DNA of 5,264 bases, taken from positions 1 to 5,264 of the forward strand of contig JAHIOY010000071.1 of the NCBI GenBank assembly GCA_018894495.1. The letters are read 5' to 3'. The DNA is from Patescibacteria group bacterium. GTDB taxonomy: Bacteria; Patescibacteriota; Minisyncoccia; Minisyncoccales; JAHIOY01. Positions 1-3,718 of the stretch are shown here, piece by piece. The notes beneath the pieces are model-generated. The model saw only the letters and a program-made list of their open reading frames with translations, was not told the origin of the DNA and ran no database searches. Each line of letters opens with the position of its first letter. The stretch's first letter is position 1. Position numbers and translations under genes: made by a program.

Positions 1-81
1 AATAGTTACACTTCCAACATAATCAAGGTTGGCTTCTGTCACTTTTGCTCGGTGAATTTTTGATCTAAGTAAAAATCTCAT
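1..81 (-). CDS. panD: Aspartate 1-decarboxylase, N-terminal 27 codons (cut by window edge)
   Basis: Reading the minus strand from the ATG at 81-79 gives a peptide starting MRFLLRSKIHRAKV and continuing TEANLDYVGSVTI to the window edge. This matches the N-terminus of PanD, the pyruvoyl enzyme that decarboxylates L-aspartate to beta-alanine for pantothenate and CoA synthesis. The family landmarks are in place: Lys8 and His10 (K9 and H11 in E. coli), Tyr21, and the Gly23-Ser24 pair where the proenzyme cleaves itself and Ser24 becomes the pyruvoyl group. The gene continues beyond position 1; PanD is usually about 110-130 residues, so most of it is outside. It starts 4 nt after the stop of the XRE regulator gene, so the two are very probably one transcript. 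No good Shine-Dalgarno lies at normal spacing; a GGAGG inside the upstream gene is 18 nt from the ATG, too far. Recognition is by motif from memory, without alignment. Confidence 0.85.
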   Translation of the reverse strand, partial: MRFLLRSKIHRAKVTEANLDYVGSVTI

Positions 82-85
82 AATA

Positions 86-283
86 TTATTTCACTAATTC
101 CTCCATCGGAACGCCTAACGACTTGGCGATTTTTTGGATTGTTTGAACGCTCGGTTTGGTAACGACACCACCCTCAATTTTAGTAAGGGTAGAGTATTTA
201 ATGTTGGCTTTCTTCGCCAAGTCGTCCTGCGTCAATCCTTGTTTTGCTCGCACTCTCTTTATGTTTTCGGATATAGTTGCCAT
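86..283 (-). CDS. XRE/Cro-family helix-turn-helix regulator, 65 aa
   Basis: A single-domain DNA-binding protein of the XRE/lambda-Cro type, acting in the cytoplasm, probably as a dimer. The HTH fills the protein (residues 5-62). The helix pair around LTQDDLAKKANIKYSTLTKIE (residues 17-37) is textbook: the scaffold helix begins LTQDDLA, the recognition helix follows the N-I-K turn, and the C-terminal part SVQTIQKIAKSLGVPMEELV is the usual XRE helix 4-5. There is no sensor or toxin domain, so it is either a simple autoregulator or an antitoxin-like protein; with panD directly downstream, a local regulator of that operon is the simplest reading (inference). The start at 283 is the first ATG of a complete domain. 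The DNA just upstream carries two ATAGTAT copies 17 bp apart that could be its own binding site. No RelE/HipA-like toxin gene lies beside it in the visible sequence. Confidence 0.87.
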   Translation of the reverse strand: MATISENIKRVRAKQGLTQDDLAKKANIKYSTLTKIEGGVVTKPSVQTIQKIAKSLGVPMEELVK

Positions 284-306
284 AGTATGCTACTTTTGAT
301 AGTATA
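282..306. promoter_or_regulatory. Possible operator/promoter region between the XRE gene and a divergent ORF
   Basis: ATAGTAT occurs at 282-288 and again at 299-305, a 17-bp period. Inside it, AGTA (284-287) and TACT (291-294) form a small dyad around TGC. On the minus strand the right copy reads TATACT (306-301), a good -10 hexamer 17 nt before the XRE start codon, but no convincing -35 lies at the right distance. On the plus strand TG-A-TAGTAT (297-305) is an extended -10-like motif exactly 6 nt before the ATG at 312. Binding of the XRE protein here is inference from position and repeat geometry. Confidence 0.35.
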
Positions 307-311
307 GAAAT

Positions 312-527
312 ATGAGCCATTACTTTCTTTGCTCACAAAACAAGCATAGCAAAAATCGTAGATTTTTTCAATGTATGGTTTCTAATTTTGTAGCCGCCGA
401 ATTTCCGAAAACCCCCAGTCCGAAACCCGCCCGCATTCCTCCCCAGACCCCTCCTCCTCCGCTTGCGACATCTGAACTTCAAAAAGAATCAGCCGAAGTT
501 TTGGCAGATCCTTTCCCCAAAAAATAG
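312..527 (+). CDS. Weakly supported proline-rich small ORF, 71 aa
   Basis: An open frame with no recognised family. Its middle is proline-rich (PKTPSPKPARIPPQTPPPPLA, residues 33-53), followed by a charged tail (LQKESAEVLADPF). An internal start at M22 (375) would give a 50-residue product. For it: an extended -10-like motif ends 6 nt before the first ATG, and the codons in 385-525 look tolerable. Against it: no Shine-Dalgarno, no homologue I recognise, a poorly organised N-terminus, and the open frame may simply result from the unusually C-rich base composition of 410-460. It faces the tRNA gene convergently. The remainder of the 284-573 interval holds no other gene that I can support. Confidence 0.2.
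   Translation: MSHYFLCSQNKHSKNRRFFQCMVSNFVAAEFPKTPSPKPARIPPQTPPPPLATSELQKESAEVLADPFPKK
412..460 (-). other. G-rich minus strand with quadruplex potential
   Basis: Read on the minus strand, this stretch has G runs at 451-448 (4), 444-441 (4), 432-430 (3), 428-426 (3) and 416-412 (5), plus three GG pairs at 460-453. The loops between the five long runs are 3, 8, 1 and 9 nt. This is slightly outside the strict G3N1-7 rule but could fold. The composition contrasts strongly with the AT-rich flanks. Folding is inference. Confidence 0.35.
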
Positions 528-573
528 TTTCCGCAAAATCGCTCCATATTCTTAATTCCGAACAAGTTACTAC

Positions 574-658
574 TGGTGCGGATGGTGGGAGTTGAACCCA
601 CAAGCCTTTCAGCACAGGTTCCTGAAACCTGCGTGTTTTCCAGTTTCACCACATCCGC
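574..658 (-). tRNA. tRNA-Leu (anticodon CAG), CCA encoded
   Basis: Read on the minus strand from 658 to 574, all arms can be drawn. The acceptor stem is GCGGATG with CATCCGC (7 bp). The D region GGTGAAACTGGAAAACACG is typical of tRNA-Leu. The anticodon stem is CAGGT/ACCTG with loop TTCAGGA, so the anticodon is CAG (plus-strand 622-624) and reads CUG. The class II variable arm is short, GCT-GAAA-GGC (3 bp with a GAAA loop). The T arm is GTGGG-TTCAACT-CCCAC, followed by discriminator A and an encoded CCA (577-574). The 5' end lies 1 nt after the gnd stop codon, so the tRNA is probably processed from a gnd transcript or made from a promoter inside the gnd 3' end. No GC-rich terminator was recognised after it. 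Confidence 0.95.
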
Positions 659-659
659 T

Positions 660-1622
660 TTATTTTGTTACTTTATGACCGCCAAACTGTTCTCTAAGAG
701 CGGATAAAATTTTACCGGTATAGCTGGGATTTTTTTGAGATTCAATTCTAAATTTTAAAGATTTTTTAATTATTTCAACTGGCACCTTAAATTCTTTGGC
801 TGTTTTTACTGTCCATTCTCCTTCGCCGGTGTGGGCCACAGCGCCAGAAACCTCCTTTAAATCCTGACCGCGTTCTTTGAGCGCAGTTTTTAACCATCCA
901 ATTAATCTTGATTCAATCACGCTGCCATGATTATAAATTTCAGCCACCTTTTCTAAATCAAGTTCATAGTTTGACTTTTTCATTAAATTAAATCCTTCAG
1001 CGATTGCCTGCATCATTCCGTATTCAATGCCATTATGAACCATTTTGACAAAGTGTCCGGCTCCGGCTCCCTCAAAAAATTGAAATCCATCTTTGGTTGC
1101 TAAGTCCCTAAAAAGCGGTTTTAATTCGGTAAAAATTTCTTTCTTTCCACCAATCATTAAACAAGCCCCTTCCCTGGCGCCTTTTGGTCCTCCAGAAACG
1201 CCAACATCAACAAACTCAATCTCTTTTTCGCCAAGTTTTTTTGCCCTTTCAATTGAGTCCTTAAAAAAGGAATTTCCGCCATCAATAACAATATCTCCTT
1301 TTTCTAAAAAATTAACCAGCCCCTTTTCGTTAAATAAAACTTCATCTACCACTTTATGGGGCACCATTACCCAGATTAGTCTCGGCGGAGAAAGTTTTTC
1401 AACCAGGTCATTGATTAACAATGCCTCAGTCGCGCCCTTTTTCCCCGTTTCTTTTTCTTTATTTCGGAATTTGAAAAATTTCGAAATAAAAACTTGTCTT
1501 GCCCTTTCGTCTTTGTCATAAACAACAATTTGCCAATTTCTTTCCAGCAATCTTTCGGTTATGCCCTTTCCCATTTTCCCCAACCCAATTAAGCCGATTT
1601 TTTTATTTTTAATACTACCCAT
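660..1622 (-). CDS. gnd: 6-phosphogluconate dehydrogenase, short (about 300-residue) type, decarboxylating
   Basis: Oxidises and decarboxylates 6-phosphogluconate to ribulose-5-phosphate, the last step of the oxidative pentose phosphate branch. Rossmann motif GLIGLGKMG is at residues 10-18; Asp36 at the end of strand 2 (VVYDKD) points to NAD rather than NADP preference (inference). SPPRLIWVMVP is at 78-88, GDIVIDGGNS at 109-118, and the substrate signature SGGPKGAREG at 143-152. The catalytic block HFVKMVHNGIEYGMMQAIAEG (190-210) holds the catalytic Lys193 and the substrate-binding Asn197. HTGEGEWTV stands where the family has an SGEGRW-type motif. The 320-residue length fits the short GndA-like class, not the 470-residue E. 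coli enzyme. Oddity: residues around 45-55 (FISKFFKFRNK) have no place in the family and are encoded by a perfect-length 33-bp palindrome. No strong Shine-Dalgarno precedes the ATG. The stop is 1 nt before tRNA-Leu. Confidence 0.93.
   Translation of the reverse strand: MGSIKNKKIGLIGLGKMGKGITERLLERNWQIVVYDKDERARQVFISKFFKFRNKEKETGKKGATEALLINDLVEKLSPPRLIWVMVPHKVVDEVLFNEKGLVNFLEKGDIVIDGGNSFFKDSIERAKKLGEKEIEFVDVGVSGGPKGAREGACLMIGGKKEIFTELKPLFRDLATKDGFQFFEGAGAGHFVKMVHNGIEYGMMQAIAEGFNLMKKSNYELDLEKVAEIYNHGSVIESRLIGWLKTALKERGQDLKEVSGAVAHTGEGEWTVKTAKEFKVPVEIIKKSLKFRIESQKNPSYTGKILSALREQFGGHKVTK
1458..1490. repeat. 33-bp palindromic element inside gnd
   Basis: TTTATTTCG (1458-1466) is the exact reverse complement of CGAAATAAA (1482-1490). 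The stem continues inward as G·T at 1467/1481 and then five A-T pairs to 1472/1476, leaving a GAA loop (1473-1475): 15 consecutive pairs with one wobble. In gnd it encodes 11 residues (FISKFFKFRNK) between Rossmann strand 2 and the GATEA segment, where related enzymes have a short linker. Its length, 33 nt, keeps the frame. A copy matching 27 of 33 bases (in reverse orientation) lies at 4828-4860. Confidence 0.8.
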
Positions 1623-1753
1623 TTTTAAAACTCTAGGTAACTCCGGTGTTAGTTATTCCGGAGGCGGATAAATAGTGATTTTCAATTAAAGAAGTATAGT
1701 TGACTCTGTTTTTTTAAAAAAATACTAAAGGAAGTCGCAATTCGGAATAGAAC
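1623..1753 (-). promoter_or_regulatory. gnd leader: possible -10 and a leader hairpin
   Basis: This 131-nt gap between the protease gene and gnd has no gene. On the minus strand TATACT (1698-1693) could be a -10; the DNA 17-18 bp upstream is only a T/A tract (T7A7 at 1709-1722), so the promoter call is weak. The predicted leader of about 65 nt contains CTCCGG (1663-1658 on the minus strand) and CCGGAG (1646-1641), a perfect 6-bp inverted repeat around an 11-nt loop, 18 nt before the ATG. It could be a leader RNA hairpin. gnd may also be transcribed from the DUF5678 promoter. Confidence 0.35.
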
Positions 1754-2146
1754 TCAATTTGTTTGAATAATAATTTTTTTATTTTTTTCTAAAAAACTAA
1801 TAATAAAAGGCAAGAAAAAATTGTCTCTGCCTAACAAATTGAAAGAAACATTAAATTCTGAGGAGAAAACAATTTTACATCGAAAAAAGTTTTTTCCGTC
1901 AACACTTATTTTCAAGTTGTGAAGATAACCTAAAATTCTTCCACCTATTCCTTCCAGATAAATTTCTTTTCCTTTACCAATTTCAATTCCTAAAAATTTG
2001 GCCACTTCTGCCCTAAAGACTGAGAAAGTTGCCCCAGAATCAATTAGGGCCTTGAATGTCCTTATACGTTTTGGCCCGCAAAGAATTATATCAATAACAG
2101 GAAACCAATTATTATTTTTATTAAGATAATCAAATTCTTTTTGCAT
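1754..2146 (-). CDS. Retropepsin-like aspartic protease, 130 aa
   Basis: A single-domain pepsin-fold protein that would work as a homodimer, each chain giving one catalytic aspartate. The active-site motif is ALIDSGATFSVF, with Asp36-Ser37-Gly38-Ala39-Thr40. The second family mark, the hydrophobic-hydrophobic-Gly strand, is FNLLGRDNFF (Gly106). Between them lie the expected beta strands and the flap region (EIYLEGIGGRILGY, residues 61-74). The length is right for a retropepsin protomer. No signal peptide or membrane segment is seen, so it is probably cytoplasmic; its substrate is unknown. Its ATG overlaps the stop of the DUF5678-like gene by one base (TAATG), so translation is probably coupled. 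There is no phage or retroelement gene nearby, so a cellular member of the family is more likely than a retroviral remnant. Confidence 0.82.
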   Translation of the reverse strand: MQKEFDYLNKNNNWFPVIDIILCGPKRIRTFKALIDSGATFSVFRAEVAKFLGIEIGKGKEIYLEGIGGRILGYLHNLKISVDGKNFFRCKIVFSSEFNVSFNLLGRDNFFLPFIISFLEKNKKIIIQTN

Positions 2147-2376
2147 TACTTCAATGATAAGACAAAAAGCACATAGGGACCTTCGTCTTTCCTGGGGACT
2201 AAAAAATAAACTGCTTCTTTTTCTGCTTTTAATTTTTTTACTTTTTTTTCCAACTCTTCAAGAGTGTCTGCCCAGTTGATAATTTTCCCCTTCAAAAAAG
2301 CCACCCATTTACCGGCATAGCGATCTAATTTTATTTTTTTTGGGGTAGTTTTTTGAGAATAAGTGGCAGTAGTCAT
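2146..2376 (-). CDS. DUF5678-like small protein, 76 aa
   Basis: A small soluble protein with a disordered start (TTATYSQKTTPKK) and then a compact domain. YAGKWVAFLKGKIINWADT (residues 20-38) is a two-strand hairpin, TLEELEKKVKKLKAEKEA (38-55) a helix, and YFLVPRKDEGPYVLF (57-71) the last strand. The order Y-x-G-K-W-V-A, G-K-I, a helix with L-E-E-L, then F-x-x-V-P is what I know as DUF5678; the molecular function of that family is not established. The gene comes first in a unit with the retropepsin-like protein and overlaps it by one base, so the two products probably act together, for example as substrate-recruiting partner and protease (inference). Its promoter sits so close to the ATG at 2376 that the mRNA may be leaderless. 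Confidence 0.78.
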   Translation of the reverse strand: MTTATYSQKTTPKKIKLDRYAGKWVAFLKGKIINWADTLEELEKKVKKLKAEKEAVYFLVPRKDEGPYVLFVLSLK

Positions 2377-2411
2377 ATTCCTATTTTATCACAAATAAAA
2401 TTTAAAAACAA
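2377..2411 (-). promoter_or_regulatory. Promoter of the DUF5678/protease unit, possibly leaderless
   Basis: On the minus strand: -35-like TTGTTT (2411-2406), a 17-bp spacer, extended -10 TG-A-TAAAAT (2391-2383), then AGGAAT and the ATG at 2376. The usual start point, 7 nt after the -10, coincides with the A of ATG. The AGGA lies only 2 nt from the ATG, too close to work as a Shine-Dalgarno. Confidence 0.6.
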
Positions 2412-2417
2412 ATTTAT

Positions 2418-2457
2418 CCCCCCCCCATTGAATCTTACAGGGGTCTGACCCCTCTGT
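2418..2457. repeat. C9 tract followed by a GGTCnGACC-family hairpin
   Basis: A run of nine C (2418-2426) is followed 12 nt later by AGGGGTC (2439-2445), a single T, and GACCCCT (2447-2453): 7-bp arms, extendable by ACA/TGT (2437-2439 with 2455-2457) if small bulges are allowed. The core GGTCTGACC is shared with the hairpins at 2675-2754 and, in degenerate form, at 4879-4930. Read on the minus strand, the order is hairpin, G9, AT-rich DNA, promoter, gene. This is the same order as at 4918-5025. Confidence 0.75.
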
Positions 2458-2465
2458 CAATTTCT

Positions 2466-2667
2466 CTATTTTTCGGCTAATTGGTGTTTTTCTAAACCTT
2501 CAGCATAATGTTTTTGGATTTCAGCTTGAGTCAAACCCGGTTGTAGATGCGGACTTCGTTACCGCTACATGATACCAAGTGCCTAATGTCTACGTTAAGC
2601 CAGTTCCTGAAACTGGAACACCTCCTCCTGTATACATATCAAAAGATTTTTCCTTATTACTTTTCAT
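2466..2667 (-). pseudogene. Remnant of a LamG/concanavalin-like surface-protein gene, C-terminal part
   Basis: Three pieces of one domain can be read on the minus strand. Frame 1 gives GGGVPVSGTGLT, a TAG stop (2592-2590), then TLGTWYHVAVTKS; GTWYHVAV is the typical LamG strand. In a second frame the DNA reads NEVRIYNR, the motif that normally lies some 45-60 residues further on, so the middle of the domain is deleted. One missing G then shifts into a third frame with GLTQAEIQKHYAEG and an ending LEKHQLAEK plus TAG (2468-2466), the usual C-terminal helix after the R-I-Y-N-R strand. So there is one stop, one internal deletion and one frameshift. Such domains occur in large secreted or pilin-like proteins. 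The remnant is bordered by hairpin repeats on both sides (2437-2457 and 2675-2754). Confidence 0.75.
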
Positions 2668-2669
2668 AA

Positions 2670-2760
2670 AGTTTGACAAGGTCCGACCTTGTCCAGTTTG
2701 ACCGAGGTCGGACCTCGGCCAGAATTGTCCAGTTTGACCGAGGCCCGACCTCGGCAGAAA
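2670..2760. repeat. Cluster of three GGTCnGACC-type hairpins, partly a 36-bp tandem repeat
   Basis: Hairpin A has perfect 9-bp arms, GACAAGGTC and GACCTTGTC, around one base (2675-2693). Hairpin B has perfect 8-bp arms, CCGAGGTC and GACCTCGG (2702-2718). Hairpin C is the same with one mismatch (2738-2754). The 19-mer TTGTCCAGTTTGACCGAGG occurs at 2689-2707 and 2725-2743; B and C are two abutting 36-bp units (2689-2724 and 2725-2760) that differ mainly in the loop and tail. AGTTTGAC precedes all three hairpins. There are no spacers, so this is not a CRISPR array. Confidence 0.85.
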
Positions 2761-2780
2761 TTTCCCTATTTTTTAATTTT

Positions 2781-2835
2781 ATGATAAAATGGAATTTAGG
2801 TCAACAAGTTTATAGAAAACTCAGTTTTCTATACA
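2781..2835 (+). promoter_or_regulatory. pgl promoter region with a perfect 10-bp dyad
   Basis: Extended -10 TG-A-TAAAAT (2782-2790) is the same motif as upstream of the DUF5678 gene; its -35 is poor. TATAGAAAAC (2811-2820) and GTTTTCTATA (2824-2833) form a perfect inverted repeat around TCA, ending 2 nt before the first pgl ATG. If transcription starts near 2797 the dyad lies in the leader and could fold and hide the start. Alternatively it is an operator. TATACA (2830-2835) could itself be a -10 placed 6 nt before the second ATG at 2842. Confidence 0.55.
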
Positions 2836-3645
2836 ATGTTAATGGAACTCAAACAATTTGGCAATTTAGAGGTCAGGCTCTTTAATAACCTTGAAGAATT
2901 TTCAAAGCAGGCAGCTGAGATTTTTGCGGCGGAGTGTGAAAAAACCCTAAAGAAAAAAGCCATTTTTACCGTTTCTTTCTGTGGCGGCAAAACCCCACAA
3001 CGTCTTTTTGAACTTTTATCCGCTGAATTTAAAAACAAGTTTCATTGGCCGGCAGTTCATATTTTTTGGGGTGATGAAAGACCCTCCTTCGCCAATGCTA
3101 TGGAGGGCGAAGGAAAAAAGGGAAGTTCGGAAAGCAATTTCCAGAACGCTTATAAAATTTGGCTGGAAAAAATAATAAAAGTGTCTCCGTCTTTCAAAAA
3201 CAACATTCATCGGCTCAAAATGGAGTTAGGATTGGTTAGGGGCGCCAAAGAGTATGAAAAGGAACTAAGTAAACTTGCGCCAGAGGGCTTTGATTTGTCT
3301 TTTAACGGCGCGGGTTCCGACGGTCATAGAAACGGCATATTCCCGGAAAAGCCAAAAATTGGCTGGAAAAATGAAATCTGGGATTTACCGGAATCGGTCA
3401 AGGTTTATGGATATACAATTCCGCCAGAAATCAATCCCTATACTAAAAGAATTACCCTTACCCCCTGGTTTTTGAACAAATCAAAAGTCAATATTTTAAT
3501 GCTCTCTGGCAAAGACAAAGCCGACTTATTGAAAAAAATAACACGCGACAAGGAAAAATATACTAAAAGGGACTTGCCGGCCATAACCTTTAACGACGTT
3601 CCGACAATTGTTTTAGCCGACAAAGCAGCAGTTTCAAAAATATGA
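2836..3645 (+). CDS. pgl: 6-phosphogluconolactonase (Pgl/NagB-fold family) with an inserted segment
   Basis: Hydrolyses 6-phosphogluconolactone to 6-phosphogluconate in the cytoplasm. The family blocks are in order: FCGGKTPQRLFELL (residues 48-61, phosphate-binding loop), HIFWGDER (75-82), SESN (98-101), FDLSFNGAGSDGH (152-164) and RITLT (205-209). The block GxGxDGH is normally followed by TASLFP; here it reads RNGIFP, so the enzyme is divergent, but the Asp and His are kept. Between WGDER and SN the family usually has about 8-9 residues; here there are 17, beginning PSFANAMEGEGKKG, encoded by a palindromic repeat at 3082-3113. The first ATG is 2836; M3 at 2842 is an alternative start. Glucosamine-6-phosphate deaminase is the main alternative, but the neighbouring G6PDH-like gene and gnd favour Pgl. 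It ends 73 nt before the next gene, same strand. Confidence 0.85.
   Translation: MLMELKQFGNLEVRLFNNLEEFSKQAAEIFAAECEKTLKKKAIFTVSFCGGKTPQRLFELLSAEFKNKFHWPAVHIFWGDERPSFANAMEGEGKKGSSESNFQNAYKIWLEKIIKVSPSFKNNIHRLKMELGLVRGAKEYEKELSKLAPEGFDLSFNGAGSDGHRNGIFPEKPKIGWKNEIWDLPESVKVYGYTIPPEINPYTKRITLTPWFLNKSKVNILMLSGKDKADLLKKITRDKEKYTKRDLPAITFNDVPTIVLADKAAVSKI
3082..3113. repeat. Interleaved inverted repeat inserted in pgl
   Basis: CCCTCC (3082-3087) pairs with GGAGGG (3102-3107), and CCTTCGCC (3086-3093) pairs with GGCGAAGG (3106-3113). The two pairings interleave in the order a-b-a'-b', so they form alternative hairpins or, if shortened by two bases each, a pseudoknot. The element begins exactly at the codon after WGDER and encodes PSFANAMEGEG. 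I know similar CTTCGCC-GGCGAAG repeats as common in CPR genomes (recollection, not checked). Confidence 0.65.
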
Positions 3646-3672
3646 CCTCAGAAAACTTGCCTCGCTCTTATC

Positions 3673-3712
3673 GTTCGCTTATTCGTATATTCGTAAAGAA
3701 TTCGTTATTCGT
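3673..3712 (+). repeat. ATTCGT-rich linker between pgl and the G6PDH-like gene
   Basis: The 73-nt gap after pgl contains ATTCGT four times (3681-3686, 3689-3694, 3700-3705, 3707-3712), preceded by the related TCGTTCGCTTATTCGT. No Shine-Dalgarno is visible before the ATG at 3719. No terminator is seen, so the two genes are probably co-transcribed. Confidence 0.6.
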
Positions 3713-3718
3713 TGATTT

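Noticed and set aside
382..615. Minus-strand ORF of 77 residues running through the tRNA
   Set aside because: Its start lies inside tRNA-Leu and its first residues (LWVQLPPSAP) are simply translated tRNA sequence; the rest is the low-complexity G-rich strand.
1093..1521. Plus-strand ORF of 142 residues
   Set aside because: Lies wholly antisense to gnd, which has clear family motifs; its Ser/Pro/Phe-rich composition is what the complement of an AT-rich gene gives.
1709..1722. T7A7 palindrome as a terminator
   Set aside because: The stem would be only A-T with no loop, and no GC-rich hairpin precedes the T run on either strand.
1700..1728. Plus-strand promoter TTGACT with TACTAA/AATACT
   Set aside because: The -10 match is poor at any allowed spacing and no plus-strand gene follows; it lies between two minus-strand genes.
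1754..2146. Retroelement or endogenous retroviral protease
   Set aside because: No reverse transcriptase, RNase H or gag-like sequence lies around it; the coupled DUF5678-like gene fits a cellular pair.
2689..2760. CRISPR-like repeats
   Set aside because: The two 36-bp units abut directly without spacers, contain their own hairpin, and no cas gene is near.
2673..2885. Plus-strand ORF of 70 residues over the hairpin cluster
   Set aside because: Its repeated VQFDRG-TSA peptides are just the 36-bp repeat translated, and it then runs into pgl in another frame.
3643..3645. TGA as a recoded sense codon (code 25, as in Gracilibacteria)
   Set aside because: TGA ends pgl and the G6PDH-like gene at sensible lengths, and no conserved motif in the window needs TGA as glycine.
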